Of a stretch of 64,000 nt of DNA, positions 29,237 to 37,933 are shown piece by piece; within the stretch, counting starts at the first letter, position 1; each line of letters begins with the position of its first letter. The notes beneath the pieces were generated by a model that was not told the origin of the DNA, made no database searches, and was given only the letters and a program-made list of their open reading frames with translations. The position numbers were made by a program, and so were the translations under genes. The DNA comes from Chloroflexi bacterium TSY (GTDB taxonomy: Bacteria > Chloroflexota > Anaerolineae > Caldilineales > Caldilineaceae). The stretch spans positions 103,222 through 167,221 of the forward strand of contig JAHBNG010000017.1 of assembly GCA_019217005.1 (NCBI GenBank), written 5' to 3'.

Positions 29237-31096
29237 TCCAAGAGGACAGGCAATAGGAATATTGGTTGGCGTTGGCGTATTCGTGGGAACGCGCGTTGCG
29301 GTTGATGTATTAGTCGGTGTCGGCGTCTTTGTTTGTGTAACGGTCGGCGTTGGCGTATTCGTATTTGTTGGCGTTGCTGTTGCGGGTATGGTCCCATCAA
29401 CGATTTGATAGATCGTGCCGGAAAGATAGCCGATATAGAGTTCGCCATTGACATCTTCACCAAATGTTGCTGGTCCAGATCCGCCATCTGGATGACGCCA
29501 ACGAGTCACCACAAGATCATCCGGTGCACCGCTGATGGAGCGGATGGTGTCGTTACAAAAATCAGTGAAGAAGTAGTGCCCATTCAAACCTGGATAGGCA
29601 TGACCACGATAGACGGCCCCCCCTGTAATGGAACACTCACCCTGCCTATGATCCGTCACATGCACGGGCGAGATGTAACTGCCTGGGGCACCACATCCTG
29701 CCGTATTGAATGGCGAGAAGCCTTCGTAGCAACGCCATCCGTAATTCTCTCCGCCACTGCTACTGGCCGGTGCAAAGTTAATTTCTTCAAAGCGGTTTTG
29801 ACCCACGTCGGCAATCCAAAAGTCGCCTGTCAGCCGATCAAAACTCATGCGCCAGGGGTTGCGCAAGCCGGTGGACCAGATTTCGTCGCAAACATTTTCT
29901 TCGGGGCCAACGAATGGATTGTTTGGTGGAATACGGTAGTTCGACCCTTCAGAAATGCTGCATTCAGGGGGATTGCCGCCTGTGTTATCAACATCGATCC
30001 GTAAAATTTTGCCCAATAATGTGTTATTGGCTTGGCCTTTGTCTCGGGGATCACCGCTACTGCCACCATCACCCGAACCGATGTAGAGGTAGCCGTCGGG
30101 ACCAAAGCGCAGCGCACCACCATTGTGATTCCCAAATGGTTGGCTAAATTCCATCAGAATCAGCTCGCTGTTGGGATTCGCTCGATCTGGGTTGCCAGAT
30201 GCAACTGTAAAGCGCGAGATGCGCGTTCGGAGTGGACTGCCGACAGTATAATTCACGTAGAAATAGCCGTTCAGACGATAGTTGGGATGGAACGCTAAAC
30301 CCAATAAACCAGTCTCTGCATTTCCTGGTCCAGCAGAGACACGCCCGCTGATATCCAAAAAAGACGTTGCCTGAAGCGTCCCATCTTTGATCAGTCGAAT
30401 CTTGCCGAATTTCTCGGCCACGAATAGACGGGAATCACCACCATGGGTAATATCGACCGGTTGACTCAGACCGCTGGCGACCTGTCTTAGATCCAATGTT
30501 GGAGCGGGTGGTTCGGGGGTTCCGGTGGGAGGCTCTCCGCTTCCGCCGCGGATCGTGATGGTTAACGAGTCGGTTTGAATCCCATCACCGAGTAAATCCT
30601 CTTGTCCGTTTGACGAATTGCCAGCGGCGTAGAGCGTGATGGTATCATTATGCGTTGGTGCTGTCCAGGCAAATGTGAAGGTTGCCTGATTATTGACGAA
30701 GGGTTTGGGAGCGCTGTGCGTCAGCTCATCCAATATGCGTTGCGTATCCGCATCGATGGGTGCCAAAAGGCCGCGGCGATTGCTGACGGACACATTCAAT
30801 CCTGCCGTTTGGGCAGGGCCACCACTGACCGTTAGTGTATAGAGATTGGTTGTTCCAGCCGTCACGGCAGTCGGACCATCCAATGTCACAACGGGCAGAG
30901 CCGCGCCGGTTCCATGACAGGTGGTGCAAGTTTCACCACCGTTCGTCTCTGGGTTGCCCGAAAAACCAATGCGGCCATTTAAGCTTGCTGTTGCAACCTC
31001 CTGTTCGAGGGGGCCGATAGAAAGACCCATATAGAGGATGAAGAGTTCGATGGGGACTAGAATCGACAGAAAGATCCAGCGAGAAGAAAGTTTCAT
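29129..31096 (-). CDS. PQQ-type sugar dehydrogenase with c-heme motif, truncated before its dockerin
   Basis: 655 residues from the ATG at 31096 (GAGG site upstream; an earlier in-frame ATG at 31138 lacks one and precedes no signal). Signal or anchor at residues 6-26. Next, GGETCTTCHGTG contains CxxCH, a covalent heme c site, in a choice-of-anchor-V/Reelin-like domain (about 30-185). The catalytic part (about 205-570) is a glucose/sorbosone dehydrogenase propeller: DITHGGDSRLFVAEKFGKIR, AFHPNYRLNGYFYVNYT, SGDGGSSGDPRDKGQ, STGLRNPWRMSFD. A TPTNT-rich linker follows, where the dockerin would start. A MITE now replaces the dockerin with about 30 unrelated residues. The enzyme would pass electrons from sugar oxidation to heme. 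It was probably meant to dock to a cohesin. Confidence 0.82.
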   Translation of the reverse strand: MKLSSRWIFLSILVPIELFILYMGLSIGPLEQEVATASLNGRIGFSGNPETNGGETCTTCHGTGAALPVVTLDGPTAVTAGTTNLYTLTVSGGPAQTAGLNVSVSNRRGLLAPIDADTQRILDELTHSAPKPFVNNQATFTFAWTAPTHNDTITLYAAGNSSNGQEDLLGDGIQTDSLTITIRGGSGEPPTGTPEPPAPTLDLRQVASGLSQPVDITHGGDSRLFVAEKFGKIRLIKDGTLQATSFLDISGRVSAGPGNAETGLLGLAFHPNYRLNGYFYVNYTVGSPLRTRISRFTVASGNPDRANPNSELILMEFSQPFGNHNGGALRFGPDGYLYIGSGDGGSSGDPRDKGQANNTLLGKILRIDVDNTGGNPPECSISEGSNYRIPPNNPFVGPEENVCDEIWSTGLRNPWRMSFDRLTGDFWIADVGQNRFEEINFAPASSSGGENYGWRCYEGFSPFNTAGCGAPGSYISPVHVTDHRQGECSITGGAVYRGHAYPGLNGHYFFTDFCNDTIRSISGAPDDLVVTRWRHPDGGSGPATFGEDVNGELYIGYLSGTIYQIVDGTIPATATPTNTNTPTPTVTQTKTPTPTNTSTATRVPTNTPTPTNIPIACPLGGVVHFSWIDRFTLLETERTFIFSDFAGSQRENGLI

Positions 31097-31138
31097 TGAG
31101 AATCCTCGTATGTTGAGAGCGTGATTTAAAAATGTCAA

Positions 31139-31312
31139 AGCGTGTCATTCTGCTCACGCAGTGGTCTGCAGGACGCCGGAGGAACGAAGCGAAGAATCCT
31201 CTTTTTACACTTGGAACGTGGGATTCTCCCTTCGGAAGACTCAGGGCCGCAAAGCCTCCGTTGCTACGCCACTGTTGCCAAACAGAATGACTTTTGAACA
31301 CGCTCTGAGTAC
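31139..31312. repeat. Palindromic intergenic repeat between scaffold and dehydrogenase genes
   Basis: AGCGTGTCATTCTG at the left end pairs with CAGAATGACTTTTGAACACGCT at the right. Between them are further opposed blocks (GAAGAATCC / GGGATTCTC). It fills the 221-bp gap and may form a long hairpin in the operon transcript. Confidence 0.5.
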
Positions 31313-31317
31313 AGGAG

Positions 31318-33807
31318 CTATTTTTGGATAATCGGCATAAAAGTCTGCATACTGATTTCTGGCGTTACGATTTCAATCGTGAACGGTATTGGCTCGCCAG
31401 TTTCATCAGCGAATGTAAACACCTGAAGGTTGAGTACGGTTTCTGTGTCGAGAGGTTGAACCGGCTCAAAGATCAGCGTTGCGAGGGTCATTTGACCTGA
31501 GCGACTGCTGGTCGCGAGTGCATTAAAACGCACTTCGTCTGGCGCAACGCCATCAATGTCATACGCAGCATTACAAATCCCTTGATCAAAGAGTTGATCG
31601 GGATTTGAGCGGCAAGACACGATCTTTACCTGTGTTGGATCATATTGTACCCCGAGCGTTGCCGCGCTCAACCCGCTTGCCACACTCGCTGTGACGGGAA
31701 TTTCGATCTGACCGATGGTTCCTGTTGGAATGGAGGAAATCTGTAGGGTGGCTTGACTATCTGGAGTCGGCAGTTTCGTCGTCAGCCCCTCTGCGATTTC
31801 ATCTTGCAACGGGTTATCATCCAGTGGAGCATCTGGTGCGCAAAGCGAATTTGTTTCACCGGCCAGGCATTGGAGGACGAGCAGCGCGTCCAGAAGACCA
31901 CATGCACTGTCACCATTGGCATCACATGCTGGTTCGAATAATGTTTCCGCTGGAAGTGGGAGTTGAGTGGAACCGCCAACCATTCCGACATCAAATTGAA
32001 GCATCAACAACGCATCAAAAATCGACAGTTCATTGTCACAGTCAACATCACCGAGATGACAACCGAAGGTGATTACTCCATCCTCATCTGCAGCCTGTAG
32101 ATTGTTGCCGTCTGTATCCTGAACGGAATGAATCTGTACATCAAGAATGGTGGATCCAACTGTTGCTCTTGCTATCGATTTTGAACCCACGACATCAAAG
32201 CCGAGATTTGCAAGCAATGTATCAACCGATATCCCGTTCGCTGCGATGCCCGAAAGCCGAATCTTTCCAGGCTCTGTATGATTGCACACGATAAGACCAA
32301 AATCGCTGCCTGTGTCGCAACTGCTGGCGAGCAAAATTGTTGAGTCGTAATTTACGTCTACGCTTACTACGCCAATGCTTGTTTCAGTTGGAACGTTCAC
32401 GAGTTCTAAGGGAACAACGAATCCCTGATCCGTTACCTGGCGGTCTGGAATTCGGATTGTGATCATCCCTAAATCTGGTGTTTCAGTTGGTCTATTCGTG
32501 GGCGTCGCTGTGGGTGTGGGTGTTTCGGTCGAGGTAGGATTGGACGTCGCCGTGTTCGTGGGCGTGCTCGTTGGATTGGGCGTTACGGTCTTGGTGGATG
32601 TACTCGTGGCAGTGGGCAATTCAGTTGGCGTGTTGGTTGGGGTTGTAGTAGAAGGAGCTGACACATCACAGGTACTGAGCATCATATCATCTAGATAGTT
32701 TACCATCCGTGAACCACTACCATTATTAAAGACATTGAAGTAAAGGACAATGGTTTGACCACGAAAAGCCGAGAGATCAAAGCGTTGTTCTTTCCATTGT
32801 TCAGTGCCGGAGGCTTTGTTACGATCGAGCAAGCGCAGCACTGTGAAATTGGTTCTCAACAAGAGCAATTCGCGGTAATCAGTCCCGTCGCCTGCGCCGC
32901 TTGAACGCTCCCAATAGCTGAGTGTGGCTTGCTCTGCATCGACCGGAATTGTGACCGATTGATATGCCGTTGAATGGGAAAATCGATTGGCACCGTCTGC
33001 AGGAACACCCAACTGAATCGCCCGTGCTCCACCATGGATTGGGGCGTCGATGATGGCTCCCGGAGATGGAGTTCGTCCAAAACGCCAGCCTCCACTGCCC
33101 TCCACATCACCATTTGTCAGTAGATTCTGGCAACCAGCAGACGCCGTTGCTTCATGAGCACCATCTTGCTCTATTTTGCCGTCCGTCACAATATGATTGG
33201 ATGAGACCGGTTGACGATCAGATTGCATAATTTGTTGGGGAAACCGCGGAAAGGCAATGCTCTGTTCCTCGATTCTTTGTGCGTCTAGGTTTCGGTTCTT
33301 TACCATCTGTTGCCAGGTCGTATCATCTTGTTGGTCGATGGTGATGATCGTCTTATTTTGTCCATCGAGGATGATGGTTCCATACGGCAGCGGCAGGCTT
33401 TGCTCCCATGCTCCATCCTTTGTGATTAGGTAGTGATCCTTTTCATTCGTCACTGAATCCATAACCAAGAGAGATAGACCAGCAGCGCGAAACGAATCAA
33501 GATCGAGGGCGGTCCCGCTTCCGACGTAGCGTCGGCTGGTTGCTCCATCAATTTGGGCATGAAAGAGTACACTTGAAGAGAGGGCTGGAAGAAGGAATCC
33601 GTTCGCCGCGGACTCGATGCTTGACCCTTGCCCTGTGTTGACGGTCAGTAGAAAGAGATGACGTTCGATATCCTGTTCCGACTCTCCTGCACCGGCTGTT
33701 GAACTACCACTCAATAGCAATAGAATTGATGTGCATAGTAACACAGCGAACACCCGCAGAACCGGACGGTCTGAATTGTGGAACGGTGTGGAATGACTTG
33801 TCGTCAT
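31318..33807 (-). CDS. Scaffold-like secreted protein: jelly-roll, cohesin-like, dockerin, cohesin-like
   Basis: 829 residues from the ATG at 33807 (AAAGGA 9-10 nt upstream; earlier in-frame starts are weaker). Signal peptide about 14-38. Unknown region about 40-220. A jelly-roll resembling carbohydrate-binding modules lies at about 226-380 (LTNGDVEGSGGWRFGRTPSP...VNYLDDMMLSTC). A Thr/Pro linker covers about 385-445. Cohesin-like domain 1 is at about 447-580 (GFVVPLELVNV, VSVDVNYDSTILLASSC). A dockerin lies at about 582-655 (loops DVDCDNELSIFD and DANGDSACGLLD, six Cys). Cohesin-like domain 2 is at about 684-815 (GQIEIPVTASVASGLSAATLGVQY). It ends TFMPIIQK. Having both cohesins and a dockerin, it could join to other scaffolds as well as hold dockerin enzymes. 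It is first in the minus-strand run that also encodes two dockerin enzymes. Confidence 0.78.
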   Translation of the reverse strand: MTTSHSTPFHNSDRPVLRVFAVLLCTSILLLLSGSSTAGAGESEQDIERHLFLLTVNTGQGSSIESAANGFLLPALSSSVLFHAQIDGATSRRYVGSGTALDLDSFRAAGLSLLVMDSVTNEKDHYLITKDGAWEQSLPLPYGTIILDGQNKTIITIDQQDDTTWQQMVKNRNLDAQRIEEQSIAFPRFPQQIMQSDRQPVSSNHIVTDGKIEQDGAHEATASAGCQNLLTNGDVEGSGGWRFGRTPSPGAIIDAPIHGGARAIQLGVPADGANRFSHSTAYQSVTIPVDAEQATLSYWERSSGAGDGTDYRELLLLRTNFTVLRLLDRNKASGTEQWKEQRFDLSAFRGQTIVLYFNVFNNGSGSRMVNYLDDMMLSTCDVSAPSTTTPTNTPTELPTATSTSTKTVTPNPTSTPTNTATSNPTSTETPTPTATPTNRPTETPDLGMITIRIPDRQVTDQGFVVPLELVNVPTETSIGVVSVDVNYDSTILLASSCDTGSDFGLIVCNHTEPGKIRLSGIAANGISVDTLLANLGFDVVGSKSIARATVGSTILDVQIHSVQDTDGNNLQAADEDGVITFGCHLGDVDCDNELSIFDALLMLQFDVGMVGGSTQLPLPAETLFEPACDANGDSACGLLDALLVLQCLAGETNSLCAPDAPLDDNPLQDEIAEGLTTKLPTPDSQATLQISSIPTGTIGQIEIPVTASVASGLSAATLGVQYDPTQVKIVSCRSNPDQLFDQGICNAAYDIDGVAPDEVRFNALATSSRSGQMTLATLIFEPVQPLDTETVLNLQVFTFADETGEPIPFTIEIVTPEISMQTFMPIIQK

Positions 33808-34253
33808 GCGCGATTTTCCTTTGTTAGACTTAGAGAGCATGTTTTCATCACAGCCCAAATGTCGCTCTGTATAAAAACATGAGTTTGTGTTGCCTAATGG
33901 ATTTAGACGGCTGCTGTCATGTAAAGTTACGGACAAAGGGGGCTCTATTCGTCTGTGTGCAAGTATCGTGCGCAAGAAGGAGGAAGGGCGTATTGTATGG
34001 TCCGATCTGCAAGGAAGAAGGACATGGTTATCGTATACATTACAAAGCGTATGTACAATTCTTCAGAACTCAGCCATTTAACAATTTTGAGCTATCCGAC
34101 GACTCATGCTACTATCCAACCCATGAATTAGTATAGATTAACGAAGTAGTTTGTCCCCCCATGAGTCACAATTCAGTGATTCACTGCTTTCCCCATATTA
34201 GAACGTGCTTATACTTGGAATTCTGGCTTCCTCCATTGTTTAGGAGTTTTCCG
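33808..34253. other. Divergent intergenic region between scaffold gene and potA
   Basis: No protein-like reading frame in either direction; short open frames here have no ribosome site. Promoters for the minus-strand redox run and for potABCD must lie here. I see no clear operator. Confidence 0.4.
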
Positions 34254-35390
34254 TTGACCCCAGCTGTGTCTCTCCAAAATGTCACCAAAGAGTTTGGAGA
34301 TATTGTTGCTGTCAGAGAATTAATGCTTGATGTCGCCGATGGCGAATTTTTTGCCTTGCTTGGTCCCAGCGGATGTGGCAAGACAACAACGCTTCGCATG
34401 GTGGCTGGTTTCGAGCAACCATCAGCGGGCGAAGTCTACATCATGGGCCAGCCTGTTGCGAATGTGCCTGCGTTTCGGCGTCCAGTCAATACAGTCTTTC
34501 AGAGCTATGCTTTGTTTCCTCACATGACAGTTGCCCAAAATGTGGCGTTCGGTTTGGAGATGAAGCAGATTCCCAAAGCCGAGATTCGCCAGCGCGTAGC
34601 CGATGCACTGGAGCTCGTTGAGATGAGCGGGATGGACAGTCGTCGCTCCAAACAACTATCCGGGGGGCAACAACAGCGCGTGGCTCTGGCGAGAGCCTTG
34701 GTCAATCGGCCCGAAGTTCTGTTGCTCGACGAACCTTTGGGTGCCCTCGATTTGAAATTGCGCAAAACCATGCAGCTGGAACTCAAACAGATTCAGGCGG
34801 ATGTAGGGATTACCTTCATCTACGTGACTCACGATCAAGAAGAAGCGATGACAATGAGCGACCGGATTGCTGTGATGAACGCGGGCGTGGTCCAGCAGAT
34901 CGGCGCACCACGCGAAATTTACGAACAACCTGTCAATCGTTTTGTAGCCGATTTTATTGGTGAAACGAATTTCATCGAAGGAATAGTCGGACGAGTTGAT
35001 ACAGATACTGGTATTGCAACAGTCATGCAGAATGGACTATCACTTTGTGGGCGCATTGTAAACCAAAATTTAGCCCCTACTCAAGCTGTGACATTGGCAG
35101 TTCGACCAGAAAAAATACGCCTCTCGCCAGCAACGCAGGACGAAATGTCTACTCCTTCGATAGATGAGTCATTAGATGGCCCAAGCCAGAACGCCACGAG
35201 AGTGACTGGACATGTGATGGATGTGATCTACATCGGAACAGATACACGCTATCAGATCGCCCTGACTGATCAGGTAAGCGTATTTGTCCGTGTCCAAAAC
35301 CTTGACGCTGACTCCGATACTTTCTATACGATTGGCGATTCAGTGTGTGTATCTTGGTTCGCACAAAATGCCCAAATATTAACTGAATGA
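34254..35390 (+). CDS. potA: Spermidine/putrescine-type ABC transporter ATP-binding protein
   Basis: 378 residues if started at TTG 34254, which has TAGGAG 7 nt upstream and begins directly before the ABC fold (TPAVSLQNVTKEFGD). An ATG at 34161 would add 31 residues unlike the family. Walker A GPSGCGKTT, Q-loop VFQSYALFPHMTV, signature LSGGQQQRVALARAL, Walker B VLLLDEPLGALD, H-loop YVTHDQEEAM. The C-terminal TOBE-type domain is at about 270-378. It energises uptake with PotB and PotC. Its stop overlaps the potB start (ATGA). Substrate is by family; other cationic or compatible solutes are possible. Confidence 0.9.
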   Translation: MTPAVSLQNVTKEFGDIVAVRELMLDVADGEFFALLGPSGCGKTTTLRMVAGFEQPSAGEVYIMGQPVANVPAFRRPVNTVFQSYALFPHMTVAQNVAFGLEMKQIPKAEIRQRVADALELVEMSGMDSRRSKQLSGGQQQRVALARALVNRPEVLLLDEPLGALDLKLRKTMQLELKQIQADVGITFIYVTHDQEEAMTMSDRIAVMNAGVVQQIGAPREIYEQPVNRFVADFIGETNFIEGIVGRVDTDTGIATVMQNGLSLCGRIVNQNLAPTQAVTLAVRPEKIRLSPATQDEMSTPSIDESLDGPSQNATRVTGHVMDVIYIGTDTRYQIALTDQVSVFVRVQNLDADSDTFYTIGDSVCVSWFAQNAQILTE

Positions 35391-36736
35391 CAACGACCGC
35401 ACTGAATCCACAACAAAGTTTAAGAGACAATTTGCGAAGCGATTTGAAAAAGGGATTAGACCCAATGACTCAGATTGCGGCGTCTCTTTTTCTCATCCAT
35501 GCATTGGGTTGGGGCACCCTATTCGTGCGCTGGGCAACATTCAGTACAGTTGCGTGGACCCCTTTGGCAACCGAACTGGCGCTCTCAATGTGGCCACCGC
35601 TTGTGGCCTATCTTCTTTATGGTGCGTTTACGTTGGTTGATCTCGTCATCGGTATTGGCTTGTTGCGTAGAATAGAGTCTGCACGCACCGTTGGTCTCTC
35701 TCGTTCCTTCTTGATCATGGTGTGCAGCGTTGCATATTACTTGGCAACGGCTGAATTTTATGGGGCCTGCCTGGCCTTTGCGATTGCTGGATTAATCGTT
35801 CTACTCCTTAGACAACATGCTGCCTGGTCAATCAATTATTTAGGGGCCTTTTGGCTGGTTGTCTTTTTTGTTGTCCCCATGGTTATTGTCCTGATCGTTA
35901 GTTTGGGCGAGCGCTCATTGCGCAGTACTGTCGTTTTTCCTGCCTTTTCTTTGACAAATCTGGACGTCTATTTTGACGACTATGTTCGTTTTTTTGGTCC
36001 GATTCAGGGAGAATATCTCTACCTGCGTATCCTCGGACGGTCCGTTTGGTTGGCAGTGCTGAACACGCTGATCTGTTTGCTCTTTGGCTATCCATTTGCC
36101 TACTGGATTGTGCGTCAACCTCAACGGTTCCGTACAATTCTGATCTTTCTGGTCATGATTCCCTTTTGGACGAATTTTCTCGTCCGCACCTATGCCTGGA
36201 TGCTGATTTTGCGAGATTCAGGCCTAATCAACAATTTTTGGACCATTACGCTGCATGAGCAGGCGGTCGCGCTGGCGGAACAGAACAGCTTCTTTGCCTG
36301 GCTTGCATCGGCTACCAGCGAATCACTCCCACTTCTATTTAATCAGCCTGCGGTCTTCTTAGGCTTATTTTATGGCTTCTTGCCCTTTGTGGTCCTGCCT
36401 CTTTATAGCAATATGGAAAAACTAGATTGGTCACTGTTAGAAGCCGCTGCCGATCTCGGTGCGAACACTTGGCGAAGTACAGTGCGCGTTCTCATTCCCT
36501 TGACCATGCCGGGGATTGTGGCTGCGTCCATTATTGTCTTTATCCCTTCACTCGGCTCGTATGTGATACCAGATCTCATGGGTGGTGGTAAAGTAACCCT
36601 TCTGGGGAATTTGCTCCAGCAGCAATTTATGACCGCACGCGATTGGCCTTTTGGGTCGGCCATAGGTTTCATAATGATGGCGATGATGCTGCTTGCGATC
36701 TTGATCTATTTTCGGATAGGTGCGCGGGATGGATAA
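35387..36736 (+). CDS. potB: Polyamine-type ABC permease with N-terminal membrane extension
   Basis: 449 residues, overlapping potA by 4 nt. The normal PotB core is about 275 residues and occupies the C-terminal part: FWLVVFFVVPMVIVLIVSLGE opens it, and the cytoplasmic EAA loop LLEAAADLGANTWRSTVRVLIPLTMPG contacts PotA. The first about 150 residues hold four or so additional hydrophobic segments (for example LFLIHALGWGTLFVRW and AFTLVDLVIGIGLLRR) that are not part of the standard permease. I do not recognise this extension. The reading frame is intact. Confidence 0.88.
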   Translation: MTTTALNPQQSLRDNLRSDLKKGLDPMTQIAASLFLIHALGWGTLFVRWATFSTVAWTPLATELALSMWPPLVAYLLYGAFTLVDLVIGIGLLRRIESARTVGLSRSFLIMVCSVAYYLATAEFYGACLAFAIAGLIVLLLRQHAAWSINYLGAFWLVVFFVVPMVIVLIVSLGERSLRSTVVFPAFSLTNLDVYFDDYVRFFGPIQGEYLYLRILGRSVWLAVLNTLICLLFGYPFAYWIVRQPQRFRTILIFLVMIPFWTNFLVRTYAWMLILRDSGLINNFWTITLHEQAVALAEQNSFFAWLASATSESLPLLFNQPAVFLGLFYGFLPFVVLPLYSNMEKLDWSLLEAAADLGANTWRSTVRVLIPLTMPGIVAASIIVFIPSLGSYVIPDLMGGGKVTLLGNLLQQQFMTARDWPFGSAIGFIMMAMMLLAILIYFRIGARDG

Positions 36737-36840
36737 ACCCCCATCGTTTGACACACTTGATGCAAATTGTTATCACGCCATCATAAAGTGTTATCATGAT
36801 GGTCTAGAGAGATTTCATGAGATATGAGGCAAATTGACAA

Positions 36841-36978
36841 ATGGTTCGTACACAGATTCAGCTAACGGAGGCACAGTCACAAGGTTTTAAGCAATTATCG
36901 ATTCAGAACGGAGATTCGATTTTGACAAGCATTTTCAAGAGCAATGCTTTACATGTCTACCCTCGTAGGGATCCGTAA
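36841..36978 (+). pseudogene. Truncated ribbon-helix-helix antitoxin-like fragment
   Basis: A 45-codon frame starting MVRTQIQLTEAQSQGFKQLS, which is the typical beginning of CopG/RHH antitoxins (MVRTQIQLTxxQ, then a helix, then a turn and S-x-x-E/I). After NGDSI the similarity stops and the rest runs into the potC start region, ending PRRDP. No toxin gene is beside it. It is probably a remnant, inserted between potB and potC. Confidence 0.4.
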
Positions 36979-37774
36979 AGTTCGAACCGCAAGATTTTCG
37001 TTGCGCACATCGTTTAATAAACATGTGTTGACATGGCTTGCGGTTGGCATGTTCCTCTTTCTTTATGTGCCGATTCTTATCCTCGTCGTCTATTCCTTCA
37101 ATGATAATCGCATTGTCGGGCAATGGACTCAATTTAGCTTGCGTTGGTATGGGGAATTATTTCAAAATGAGGCGGTGCTCAGTGCTTTGAGCGTAAGTCT
37201 TTGGGTGGCTTTTTGGTCCACTGTTGTTAGTACGATTCTTGGCACCCTTTGTGCCCTTGCAATGGAACGTTTTCGATTTCGCGGTCAAGTTTCATTTGAT
37301 GCAATTCTCTACTTGCCCATTATCATCCCCGATATTGTCATGGCGTTGTCAACGTTGCTTTTTTTTGTTGTAATGGGGATTGCACTCAGCCGCTATACTG
37401 TTTTGATTACACACGTGGCTTTTAACATTGCGTTTGTCGCAATTGTTGTACGCGCGCGGTTGACCGATATGGATATAAATCTGGAAGAAGCCGCCGCCGA
37501 TTTAGGCGCCAACGAATGGCAGATTTTTCGGCGCGTGACGCTGCCGCTCTTGATGCCCGGAATTGTGGCGGGGGCCTTGCTGGCCTTTACACTTTCACTC
37601 GATGACTTTGTCATTACATTCTTTGTCTCTGGCCCTGGTTCAACCACGCTTCCGGTACGGGTCTATTCGATGATCCGCTTTGGGTTAACACCAGAGGTGA
37701 ATGCGATTTCTACCCTTATGTTTCTCGGTGCGACTCTGCTCGTAGTCATTTCATTGTTGATCCAGAGAAGATAG
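36953..37774 (+). CDS. potC: Polyamine-type ABC permease, second subunit
   Basis: 273 residues from the ATG at 36953 (an in-frame ATG at 36944 is equally possible; neither has a strong ribosome site). Six membrane segments beginning MFLFLYVPILILVVYSFNDN, which matches the PotC opening, and the EAA loop EEAAADLGANEWQIFRRVTLPLLMPGI. The end of the protein (LLVVISLLIQRR) is normal. It pairs with PotB to form the channel. A 216-bp gap from potB holds an antitoxin-like remnant. Confidence 0.9.
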   Translation: MSTLVGIRKVRTARFSLRTSFNKHVLTWLAVGMFLFLYVPILILVVYSFNDNRIVGQWTQFSLRWYGELFQNEAVLSALSVSLWVAFWSTVVSTILGTLCALAMERFRFRGQVSFDAILYLPIIIPDIVMALSTLLFFVVMGIALSRYTVLITHVAFNIAFVAIVVRARLTDMDINLEEAAADLGANEWQIFRRVTLPLLMPGIVAGALLAFTLSLDDFVITFFVSGPGSTTLPVRVYSMIRFGLTPEVNAISTLMFLGATLLVVISLLIQRR

Positions 37775-37933
37775 GGGTTTCTATTTTCTGACACCAGTTT
37801 CCACAATGATGGTGGTTTTCAAGATAAGAGAAATGAAGGAGTAAAACAATGTATAGAGGTATATGGTTCGTTAGCATGATATGGACCCGTTGCCGCAGCT
37901 GCTCCGGAGAACAAAGATACTGTTGCCAATGAG

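Noticed and set aside
32459..32698. Plus-strand reading frame of alternating Val/Gly residues
   Set aside because: It is the antisense of the Thr/Pro linker of the scaffold-like gene.
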